Assembly: GCF_006352475.1 (NCBI RefSeq)
Contig: NZ_VCMZ01000001.1
Location: 3,596,001 to 3,660,000 of the forward strand
Reading direction: 5' to 3'
Origin: Acinetobacter pullicarnis
GTDB lineage: Bacteria > Pseudomonadota > Gammaproteobacteria > Pseudomonadales > Moraxellaceae
Length of the DNA: 64,000 nt
Under the pieces are notes generated by a model that saw only the letters and a program-made list of their open reading frames with translations, was not told where the DNA came from and made no database searches. Positions within the stretch are counted from its first letter, which is position 1; each line of letters begins with the position of its first letter. Made by a program: the position numbers and the translations under genes. Shown piece after piece: positions 20,335 through 27,925 of the stretch.

Positions 20335-21236
20335 TGGTGGATTTTATCCATAACAATAAAGATCGATATGGTGTTGAAGCGATTTGTAGAATTTTACCGA
20401 TTGCAGCTTCGACCTATTATCGGGCTTTAGATCTCGTTGATAACCCAGAACATCGAGCGAAACGTGCTCAGCATGATTTACATCATGCAGAACAAATCAA
20501 ACGTATTTGGAAAGAAAGTTCAGGTCGATATGGTGTACGTAAAGTCTGGCAAAAATTGAAACGTGAAGGCTATGTTATTGCACGTTGTACAGTTGCTCGA
20601 TTGATGCAGAAGCTAGATATACAAGGTGTTTGGCGTGGTAAGAACAAACAAACTACCCGCAGCCGAGATGATCAAAAACGAGCAGATGATTTAGTGAAAC
20701 GGAATTTTAGTGCTGATCGACCTGACCAATTATGGGTCAGTGACTTTACGTATATTCAAACCAATTCTGGCTGGGTCTACACTGCATTTATTATTGATGT
20801 GTTCTCGCGAGCAATTGTTGGATGGAAAGTATCTACACGGATGAATACAGATATGGTGCTCGATGCATTGGAGCAAGCATTGCACGATCGAGGCATGCCA
20901 AAGAATGTAATTCATCATTCCGATAGAGGTGTTCAATATCTTTCTATTCGCTATACCAATCGTTTAGAAGCAGCAAATTTACGAGCATCAGTCGGTACGA
21001 CAGGTGATTCATACGATAATGCTTTGGCTGAAACGGTGAATGGCTTATACAAAACAGAGGTGATTGAATATTTAAAAGCAGATTGGCAAGGTTTAGCGGA
21101 TGTACAACTTGCGACATTAAATTGGGTAGATTGGTTCAACAAAAAGCGTGTACACAGTGCACTGGGTTATGTATCGCCTTTTGAGTTTGAAGCAATGTAC
21201 TATGATAAGATTAATCCGTTAGGTCAGGTGGCCTAA
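20334..21236 (+). CDS. IS3-family transposase OrfB (DDE integrase)
   Basis: A 300-residue protein: HTH_21 region (SSGRYGVRKVWQKLKREG) followed by an integrase core with D in LWVSDFTYIQTN, D in VIHHSDRGVQYLS and E in YDNALAETVNGLYKTE. The start codon overlaps the OrfA stop. Intact DDE triad. Confidence 0.94.
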   Translation: MVDFIHNNKDRYGVEAICRILPIAASTYYRALDLVDNPEHRAKRAQHDLHHAEQIKRIWKESSGRYGVRKVWQKLKREGYVIARCTVARLMQKLDIQGVWRGKNKQTTRSRDDQKRADDLVKRNFSADRPDQLWVSDFTYIQTNSGWVYTAFIIDVFSRAIVGWKVSTRMNTDMVLDALEQALHDRGMPKNVIHHSDRGVQYLSIRYTNRLEAANLRASVGTTGDSYDNALAETVNGLYKTEVIEYLKADWQGLADVQLATLNWVDWFNKKRVHSALGYVSPFEFEAMYYDKINPLGQVA

Positions 21237-21275
21237 CTTAAATAAAAAAGTCTCCGACAAACCCGGTACGGTTCA

Positions 21276-23009
21276 ATGAGTAATCGCTAATAAATTACCT
21301 AGACTATTACATAAACGCTTTCTTTCACCTTCAGTGAAAATACTAAACTCATGCCAATTAAGTTGTAACTCATCATATGCACTTTTACGTTCTGATGAAT
21401 CATCACCATTACAAAAGGTTTCTAAACTCTGAAAAGCACTTTGTGGATAAATATGCTCAATCGAATCTCTACTTTTAAAATCTTTCCAAATTAACTGTGA
21501 ACTTACAGCAGATACTTTATTTTTAGTTCTTAAAAACTGATCATACTCAAAAAATATATATTTTAAGCCACCCCACTTATAGAAACCTTTCTTCTCTTCA
21601 ACAAGATATTCAATCAAGTTTTTAAATTTAGTAAAGCTATAATATTCTTTTGTGTAAGTATCAATTGAATCACAAATTGTCTGAGAACCAATTTCCCCTC
21701 TATAAACTAATGCAGACAATCGGTAAAGCTTACTATCTCCTGTATTTGACTGCCTATCAGCAGCATGAAAAACTTTAAAAGCAAATTTTTCTAGATGTGT
21801 ACAAATATCAAGTAAATTTAATTTATCTGTATTATGTAAAATCGCCAATACTAAAGGTTTAAATGCGGCTCTAAATCCAACACGATGTAATCCTAAAATT
21901 TTAATACGTACATTATCGTCAGCATCTTCAAAATATTTAGGATGATGTATTTGATTCCAATAAACTGAGCTTTTTTGCAAAGATTTAACGTATTTCTGAA
22001 TATCTAAGGCTTGTAATTCATTTACATATACACGTTCAATCGTAAAAAAATGATTAAATAAATGTTGGACATAAACATTAGACTCTGACCGATCATATTG
22101 CCCAAAATACATGATCCAATGTGCTTTGATAAAATCATCATCATCTAAAGGTGTACCCTTTTCAGCCCCTAATGATTGATAAATAGTAATCCATGCTGTA
22201 TTCACTGATTTTATAAGTTCATTTTTATCCTCAAGACTTAAACTCATTTTATCGATAAGATACATAAGTCTGTTCTTCAATTTCTCAAGTTGAGATAAAG
22301 GTTTCCCCCTATTATTCATAGTTTCAAAAACTACATACTCATCCAACTCATTAGGTAAAATATATTCATTAAGCCTCAATCCTGTTGTTACCTTATCAAA
22401 CAGAAATTGCAATGCTTCTACCTTATTGGAAGCATCCTCTAGATAAAACCCAACAACTTTTTCAAAAAACTTCCGTGCTTTAATCAGGTTTTCAGTATAA
22501 ATACTTTCTTTACTATCTCCTTCAATTTCATCAAGATTAAGTATATGTTTTCTGAAATATTTATCACTTGGGTTATCTTGATCATAACCAAAAATATATG
22601 CTTTTCTAGTACCTTTAGAAATATAAAGATAATGAAATTCCGTATCTCCATCACGATCCCCGAACTCATACTCAAATTGTTTCGAGTATTTAACCAACAC
22701 GGTAATTAAAATCAGAATCGAAGTAATTCGCTGTTGGCCATCAACTATCGAATATTGTGCTTTTCTAGGTAACCACTCTTTGTAATCTGGACTCGTATGT
22801 TCAGCTAACGTTAGTAATCCAGTATAATGCCATTTATCATTAGGAATATTTTGAATATCATTCCAAAGATCCATCAATTGGCCTTTAGTTTTTACTAGAT
22901 CTTTACGTTCTTTAATTTCAGCATCATTAGCCCAAGAGTAACCTCTCTGATAAGAAGGTATTCTTAAAATTCTATCGGTAAAAATGCTATGTACTGATTT
23001 TAAATCCAT
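21276..23009 (-). pseudogene. DUF262-DUF1524 (GmrSD-type) nuclease, 5' part
   Basis: The first 578 codons of a protein of about 680 residues. The N-terminal DUF262 domain has the nucleotide-binding signature SIVDGQQRITSIL near residue 88. The DUF1524 HNH region begins with SIEHIYPQSAFQSL near residue 517 and the frame breaks just after LGNLLAITH at the IS junction. DUF262-DUF1524 proteins are type IV restriction enzymes that use NTP and cut modified or marked DNA. It is the first gene of the four-gene operon. The HNH catalytic His is still in this fragment, but the domain end is lost. Confidence 0.9.
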
Positions 23010-23123
23010 ATGTCTCTCAAAATCTAAAAAATAGAATAATTGATAAAATTAAGAAAATGATTTTAAACTATTTTTATAAAGTATAACCATTTACAGAAAA
23101 TAAGGGAGCTTTCGCTCCCACGC

Positions 23124-23351
23124 TTATCGACTTTGTATTTTAGCTTCAATCCATTGATGAACTTCCAAAGCCACCCAACCAATACGTGATTCACTTAGAC
23201 GTACTGGTTTTGGAAAAGTTGGATCATAATATTTTGAGCCGACATTAATCATTTCATAAATCTTCGCACGACTAATACTGGTGAATTGAATGACATCTTT
23301 AATATTAACAATTTGATTCATCTGAAAGGTTTGACCTGTGAACGCATTCAT
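23124..23351 (-). CDS. AlpA-family transcriptional regulator
   Basis: A 75-residue MerR-like winged-helix protein: VNIKDVIQFTSISRAKIYEMI (start of HTH), FPKPVRLSESRIGWVALEVH, the standard AlpA signature. TAGGAGT precedes the ATG by about 8 bases. AlpA proteins activate integrase/excisionase genes of P4-like islands. It lies 115 bases before the DUF262 gene on the same strand. Confidence 0.92.
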   Translation of the reverse strand: MNAFTGQTFQMNQIVNIKDVIQFTSISRAKIYEMINVGSKYYDPTFPKPVRLSESRIGWVALEVHQWIEAKIQSR

Positions 23352-23433
23352 GATGTTTACTCCTAATCATTGATGCGAGCGTTACTGCTCAAATAATCGG
23401 GATGTCTGTAAAAATTTAACTTTCGCTTAAATA

Positions 23434-24369
23434 TCAATTCACTGCCCTCACGCTCCCCTGCAATCCATGCTGAATCTCCTGTGCACTCACTTCCATCTGG
23501 TTAAACTTAGGCTTTACTTTATTTCGAGCCGTGATTTCAGGCTGTACCGATTCAGCTTCAGAATCTTGATTGCTATAAAATTCCTCTACCAGATCCAAAC
23601 CCTCCTCCCCATTCACTTCAAACCTCGCATTTGCATAACCCTGCCGTGCCATCTGATCCAAAGCCAGTTGATTAAAACCTGCTGCCTTACTCTTCTGATC
23701 AATCTCCTTGGCAGTTTGAATGGCTTCTTGTAAATGAACGCCATCCCGTAGCGTTAAATCCACGTAATACACAGGTGTTCGATAGCTTTGTGTGGTTGAT
23801 TTCCCTCGAAGCGTTAGTTGTAAGGGAAGACAGGACAGCAAGCCATTGGATGCTGCATGGTAATAACTGAGCCGAGCGGCCAAAGTTCGAATGCTATTAA
23901 AGCCTGTGGTTCTAAATATGAATGTGCCCAGTTCATCCGACTCATCCAAATTCACATACAAACGCCCATAAGGCTTACACAGTCCACCTTGTGCCAAAGG
24001 ACATAAGTCTGGCGATGGACAGGGATGATGTTCAACCCCTTGATTGGTCAGTCGTTGGCAAGTTTCACCATTACCCACGCAAACAGGCCGACCTGTCTGA
24101 CGATCAAATAAGCTGTACTCAGCACGTAAATTAAGTTCAGGATCATTAAAGATCATACGGACTGGGATTGAACGGAGTTTTTGATTGGGTGCTTTGGCTC
24201 GAAGTTGTTCATCGAGTGGATGTTTTACCCAACCCTCTTTATTTTGGATTTGAGAGGTCAAGGTAAACTGGTCATCCTTTTCAGGGACACGTTTACCATT
24301 CTTTTCCACCATCTTGCCGATACTGATTCGTCCAAGTATTGGCGGTGTAATCGCTAGACCTTTGATCAT
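23434..24369 (-). CDS. Recombination-directionality-factor-like protein
   Basis: About 311 residues from MIKGLAITPPILGRI, chosen because AGAGGA lies 8 bases upstream and a longer frame reads through a terminator-like hairpin. It belongs to the family annotated as 'hydrolase or metal-binding protein', related to the gp3-like recombination directionality factors. A Cys cluster (GETCQRL, PCPSPDLCPLAQGGLC) around residues 115-140 suggests a metal site. If the family role holds, it could switch the integrase toward excision. It overlaps nothing but follows the YqaJ gene closely. Confidence 0.75.
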   Translation of the reverse strand: MIKGLAITPPILGRISIGKMVEKNGKRVPEKDDQFTLTSQIQNKEGWVKHPLDEQLRAKAPNQKLRSIPVRMIFNDPELNLRAEYSLFDRQTGRPVCVGNGETCQRLTNQGVEHHPCPSPDLCPLAQGGLCKPYGRLYVNLDESDELGTFIFRTTGFNSIRTLAARLSYYHAASNGLLSCLPLQLTLRGKSTTQSYRTPVYYVDLTLRDGVHLQEAIQTAKEIDQKSKAAGFNQLALDQMARQGYANARFEVNGEEGLDLVEEFYSNQDSEAESVQPEITARNKVKPKFNQMEVSAQEIQHGLQGSVRAVN

Positions 24370-24404
24370 GTTGATTTTCCTCTTTGTATAAATTGAATAG
24401 GCAT

Positions 24405-24431
24405 AAAAAAGCCCATGCTGTGGGCATGGGC
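24405..24431 (-). terminator. Terminator-like hairpin 42 nt before the RDF-like gene
   Basis: An 8-bp stem GCCCATGC/GCATGGGC with a 5-base loop is followed, on the minus strand, by T6AT. The hairpin lies between the YqaJ stop and the next start. Two other genes of this cluster have an equivalent hairpin at nearly the same distance (25577-25606 and 27161-27189). Confidence 0.7.
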
Positions 24432-24487
24432 TGATATGAGCTTGCTTGTTGGTATTTAGCGTGATGCTTGTACGGATAAAAATGGAC

Positions 24488-25540
24488 TTATCCACCGTTA
24501 GCATAAATCTGAAAACGCCGTGTCCCTTGCTTGGCTTGTGGAAACTGATTTAAATATTCAGGATACTGCTTGAGTAAGGCCTTACTGTCTAAGCTGACCG
24601 AATCTTTGGACTTTTTCCACGTCACTGAACCTGCTTTAAAAGTGGCTCTTTCAGCTTCGTGCATCTTGGCCTGCAACTGATGTTTGATTAAGTCAAATTG
24701 CTCCTGATGCTTTTCAACTTGATTACGTACTCGGATCAGTTGTTCAAACTGTTGATTGGCTTGCTCATCTCCAGATAAGTCTGTCGTACTGAGTGGTACA
24801 TGTTCTGGATACAGAAGCTGTAAGGCTTTAGCTGCCGATTCGCTGGCATCTGCTTCAGGTGGGGTATCCTTTTCCACGCATTCCCAGAAGTAACGCTCGG
24901 CATTGACGATATGCTGGATCACTGACTCAGAACGCATGACTTTAAAAATGCGTGTTTCATGTCCACACAGCAAAACACAGATATGTGCGGCTTTCTTACC
25001 TGTCACAGCCAATTGATGTTGCACTTGGCAAAGTACATATAAAGGCACACCATCGCGCCACAGCTTGGCACCATACTCCCCTGCGGTTTTACACTCCAGT
25101 ATTTGTACTTCAGCATTGCCCACAACGGAGTAATCTAAGTTGGCCAACATAAAATGCTTGTCTGGATCACGGTGTTGTAACACGGCATTCACGCGTCGGA
25201 CTTTATGCTGAGTATGCATGCTATAGAATTCTGCAACTAAAGGCTCAAGCCGTTTGCCCCAATATAAAGGTGCATGGCCTTCACTGTCCTCTTCAATGTT
25301 TTGTTGAATCCGCCCTGTCTTGATCATCCACAACTCTAACATCGACATATACGGATTCAGTCCACAAGCAGCAGCACAGTCACTGCTGCCAATGCCTTTT
25401 CTCCGAACTTCCAACCATTCGGATTGAGTTAAGTTTCGGGTATCGACAAAACGTTTCGCGGTAAATAATTTAGGAGCAATAAAAGGTTGAATAGGTGTTT
25501 GATTCTTTGCTATGACTGAATTTGAAATCGCAGTATTCAT
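24488..25540 (-). CDS. YqaJ-family viral recombinase (lambda-exonuclease-like)
   Basis: A 350-residue protein. The N-terminal half carries the YqaJ fold: SEWLEVRRKGIGSSDCAAAC near residue 40, LANLDYSVV with the metal-binding Asp near residue 130, and the E-x-K of QILECKTAGEYG near residue 147, together forming the PD-(D/E)XK site. The C-terminal half is a coiled coil. Such exonucleases resect DNA for single-strand annealing recombination and often sit with a DUF932 gene, as here. ACAGGAAAA precedes the ATG. Confidence 0.9.
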   Translation of the reverse strand: MNTAISNSVIAKNQTPIQPFIAPKLFTAKRFVDTRNLTQSEWLEVRRKGIGSSDCAAACGLNPYMSMLELWMIKTGRIQQNIEEDSEGHAPLYWGKRLEPLVAEFYSMHTQHKVRRVNAVLQHRDPDKHFMLANLDYSVVGNAEVQILECKTAGEYGAKLWRDGVPLYVLCQVQHQLAVTGKKAAHICVLLCGHETRIFKVMRSESVIQHIVNAERYFWECVEKDTPPEADASESAAKALQLLYPEHVPLSTTDLSGDEQANQQFEQLIRVRNQVEKHQEQFDLIKHQLQAKMHEAERATFKAGSVTWKKSKDSVSLDSKALLKQYPEYLNQFPQAKQGTRRFQIYANGG

Positions 25541-25576
25541 ATTCTGTTTTCCTGTATTTTATTAAAATTTGGGCAT

Positions 25577-25606
25577 AAAAAAGCTGTGTCCGAAGACACA
25601 GCTTTT
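25577..25606 (-). terminator. Terminator-like hairpin 43 nt before the YqaJ gene
   Basis: A 12-bp perfect stem AAAAGCTGTGTC/GACACAGCTTTT which on the minus strand has a TTCG loop and then T6ATGCC. It lies between the DUF932 stop and the YqaJ start. The sequence GGCATAAAAAAGC at its gene-proximal side is shared with the hairpin at 24405-24431. Confidence 0.75.
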
Positions 25607-25700
25607 AATGGGATAATCCAGATATGTTGTGAGTATGGATGGATAGATCAGCTTGTATGCCAACTTGAGCGGTGACTTGTATGGTACAGAGCGCTCAAGC

Positions 25701-26747
25701 TCAATTCAGCATCCTTAACGCTTGTTCGAGTCCACGTTGTTTTAAACCTGCCCCAGCCCCGAACCATGCTGAATCCAAACGATGATCCTGACTCATTGCA
25801 CGACGTTCATGGTCGCAGAACTCTGTAATTGAGCACAGCAAACCATAAGCCGTATCTTTGGCTGAACTCAGTTCTGCACCACGGCCATGCCCGTTAAACA
25901 TGGTCATGACTTTAGACATGGCACGTCCATTCGGTTCAGCCTTGTTTTCAGCTTTAGTGGCTGAGTTGGCTTGTGTGGCGACATTGCGGTAGAACTGAAT
26001 AATGCCTTCATCCTGTTCTATTGGGCTGAGACTGGTATTGTTAAACACGGCATCAAAATAAGCGGCTGCTTCGGTCTGCGTCACTTTACGCTGACTCAGT
26101 TGTTTCATTTCATATATGTGTTCATCCCATGCACGCACGGATATACCGAGTTGCTGCTTAATTTTTTCTGCATCGAACTTGGTACTGTGTGGCACTTTGA
26201 CCACACCTGCACTTGAGTTCTGACCTTTCAGAGCAATCGCTAAGGTGTTGTTACAGACCACACGAATGGAAGTGAATTGTGCTGTGGTGGCGAGAGTGCC
26301 ATCGCAGGCAGTGGCTAAGAGAATATAGCCATTGCTGACATCTTTGCCTTTTAAAGCAGAAGTCTGTCCAGTTTTGGCTAATGCCCAGAATTTCTTCCCA
26401 CCTTTGAGTACACCCGCGGTTTCCAGTTCAAAGCCAGATTGTTCGGTCAAATCGCGATAAAACTCTAAAATCTGTTTGGGTTGGACTTCCTGATAACGCT
26501 GGCTGACGACGGATAATGGTGCATGGGTATCAGAGCGATAGAGTACGCGCTGTTCTTCATAGGGCATGATAATGCTTTGCCCACGATCATTTTTAGCCAT
26601 ATAACTGACATCAGAGGATTCAATGCGCCAGTTCATGCCTGCCTGCTGTGCCCAGACTTCTATCGGTTGATTTTGCGTCAGTGGATTACCTAAGCCATGC
26701 CAAGGGGTTTCACCGACATACGCCATGTTTTCAATTAAATGAGCCAT
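25701..26747 (-). CDS. DUF932 domain protein
   Basis: A 348-residue protein of the DUF932 (formerly DUF945) family found on plasmids, phages and islands. Starts MAHLIENMAYVGETPWHGLG, a typical opening. The central region is VRVVCNNTLAIAL and the end is PYR-poor but keeps AWFGAGAGLKQRGLEQA. The family is commonly linked with recombination or single-strand annealing genes such as YqaJ; its biochemical role is not established. ACAGGAATT lies before the ATG. Confidence 0.88.
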   Translation of the reverse strand: MAHLIENMAYVGETPWHGLGNPLTQNQPIEVWAQQAGMNWRIESSDVSYMAKNDRGQSIIMPYEEQRVLYRSDTHAPLSVVSQRYQEVQPKQILEFYRDLTEQSGFELETAGVLKGGKKFWALAKTGQTSALKGKDVSNGYILLATACDGTLATTAQFTSIRVVCNNTLAIALKGQNSSAGVVKVPHSTKFDAEKIKQQLGISVRAWDEHIYEMKQLSQRKVTQTEAAAYFDAVFNNTSLSPIEQDEGIIQFYRNVATQANSATKAENKAEPNGRAMSKVMTMFNGHGRGAELSSAKDTAYGLLCSITEFCDHERRAMSQDHRLDSAWFGAGAGLKQRGLEQALRMLN

Positions 26748-26809
26748 GATTTTAATTCCTGTAAAAGTTGAATTGCTGTAAAAGGTAATTGGATAAATTC
26801 ATTTAAAAA

Positions 26810-27127
26810 TTAGTTACGGATGCTCGGACTAAAATCGCGGTCACAGTCATTACAGTAATAATGTCGGGTATAGACAGGATGTGAGCTGTTTTGGACTTCA
26901 TCCTCCGTCATCAACATCCAAATGCCACCGATCAGCACCCCGACGAGGGCACCTGCAATCGGGGGAATATTTAAACTTTTAGAAACACTGATGCCCAACG
27001 TCGCCAATGCCAAAGGTGACATCACATTGTTTTGCGCTGAAGGTGAATTGCTGTTGATGACGAAGTGTTGTGGAGATTCCAGCAGTACCGTGTCTCGGGA
27101 CTGACAATAAGGACATGGCAAACTCAT
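26810..27127 (-). CDS. Small zinc-ribbon-like membrane protein
   Basis: About 105 residues from MSLPCPYCQSRDTVLLE, selected because AGGAATT lies upstream; a longer frame would cross a terminator-like hairpin. It has an N-terminal C-P-x-C pair and a C-terminal C-x2-C pair (YYCNDCDRDFSP), which together could form a zinc ribbon. A hydrophobic stretch (IAGALVGVLIGGIWMLM, about residues 58-75) lies between them. Function unknown. First gene of the minus-strand cluster that continues with DUF932, YqaJ and the RDF-like protein. Confidence 0.7.
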   Translation of the reverse strand: MSLPCPYCQSRDTVLLESPQHFVINSNSPSAQNNVMSPLALATLGISVSKSLNIPPIAGALVGVLIGGIWMLMTEDEVQNSSHPVYTRHYYCNDCDRDFSPSIRN

Positions 27128-27160
27128 CTGACTAATTCCTGTAATAAAAATGAGTGAAAT

Positions 27161-27189
27161 AAAAAAGCCTGCTTTGGGGGAAAGCAGGC
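27161..27189 (-). terminator. Terminator-like hairpin 40 nt before the zinc-ribbon gene
   Basis: A 9-bp stem GCCTGCTTT/AAAGCAGGC with a five-base loop and T6ATTT on the minus strand. It is the third member of the hairpin-leader set in this cluster. Confidence 0.7.
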
Positions 27190-27334
27190 AAAACGTAAAT
27201 CGGGTTATTGCATAGGGCTGTTTTGAAAGAGCCACATGCTTCTCATTCAGATGATATGTATCTGTATTTTTTTAGAATGTGATTTTACTTGATGCTTTTT
27301 TAAATCAATTTTAATGATTGGATACAGGGATCAA

Positions 27335-27363
27335 TTGACCTGATTTTTATCAGCGATTATGAT
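27335..27363 (+). promoter_or_regulatory. Near-consensus sigma-70 promoter of the structured RNA
   Basis: TTGACC at 27335-27340, a 17-base spacer and TATGAT at 27358-27363. The predicted start (about 27370) falls exactly at the base of the first hairpin of the structured region. It is one of the strongest promoter matches in the island. Confidence 0.75.
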
Positions 27364-27369
27364 GCAAGG

Positions 27370-27565
27370 GCTGGCCTACATTGCCAGTCGGTTTTAGCAG
27401 ACCGTTTCCTAAGTACACTAAAAGATTTCATCTTTTGGTGTGTACCCTCGTGCTCCCTCTGCGGTAGAACGGGAGGGGGACACCTTCGGGTGTGCTGATT
27501 CTTAGGTTCAGTCTGCTAACCCCTTTTCGTTCTGCCACCATTATTTAGCAGTGATGCGGTAGAAC
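27370..27565 (+). ncRNA. Candidate structured non-coding RNA or leader
   Basis: About 195 bases that fold into nested stems. P0 is CTGGC/GCCAG (27371-27387). P1 TTAGCAGAC (27394-27402) pairs with GTCTGCTAA (27511-27519), and P2 CCTAAG (27408-27413) with CTTAGG (27501-27506). Inside these, P3 ACACTAAAAGAT/ATCTTTTGGTGT has a 3-base loop (27415-27441), P4 is CTCCCTC/GAGGGGG (27453-27479) with the 13-base loop containing GCGGTAGAAC, and P5 ACACC/GGTGT has a TTCG tetraloop (27480-27493). A further hairpin GTTCTGCC/GGTAGAAC spans 27529-27565. Several pairs are G-T on this strand and would be A-C on the other; with the UUCG loop and the promoter, this favours plus-strand transcription. I do not recognise the family. 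Confidence 0.65.
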
Positions 27566-27593
27566 TTCTTAAATACCTAAGGAGTCATCAATC

Positions 27594-27704
27594 ATGACGC
27601 TATTCAATTTGTGTGCATCCCCTGCACTCGCTTCATTTATACCTACTTCTCAACTTCGACATTTCATCCCGATTCCAACATTTTATTTAAATTCTGTGTA
27701 CTGA
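27594..27704 (+). CDS. Possible 36-residue leader peptide
   Basis: An ATG preceded by a strong AAGGAG (27579-27584, 9-base spacing) opens a 36-codon frame starting MTLFNLCASPALASF. The ribosome-binding site lies within CCTAAGGAG, whose ACCTAAG can pair with CTTAGGT (27501-27507) in the structured RNA. The peptide has no recognised domain. Translation is supported only by the ribosome-binding site. The bases from here to 27925 hold no other clear gene. Confidence 0.4.
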   Translation: MTLFNLCASPALASFIPTSQLRHFIPIPTFYLNSVY

Positions 27705-27925
27705 TTGATTTCACCACACTGATCAACCACTGCATTTTTAATTCAGGGGCTGCTTTGTGTTGGATAAAAATCATGAAACTTAGCATGCAGCTTAATTGGC
27801 TTGTCCTTATTGTGCTCACCAACCGCACCTAGAGCCTGTGACAGCCAAATAAATATGTTTGAAATTACAGTCAATTTCATAATTCATTTTAAAAACTTTA
27901 AAATATTGGATGGGGAAATAAGAGG

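Larger units (their letters stand above)
19967..21275 (+). mobile_element. IS3-family (IS51-group type) insertion sequence
   Basis: A 1309-base element with 24-base perfect inverted repeats beginning TGAACCGTACCGGGTTTG, flanked by the 3-base duplication ATG (19964-19966 and 21276-21278). It carries orfA and orfB in the overlapping arrangement of the IS3 family. It interrupts the DUF262 gene, on the strand opposite to that gene. Confidence 0.95.

Noticed and set aside
27370..27565. Structured region as a minus-strand leader of the zinc-ribbon/DUF932 cluster
   Set aside because: On the minus strand several G-T pairs become A-C mismatches, the TTCG loop becomes CGAA, and the good promoter points the other way. 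Not excluded, only less likely.
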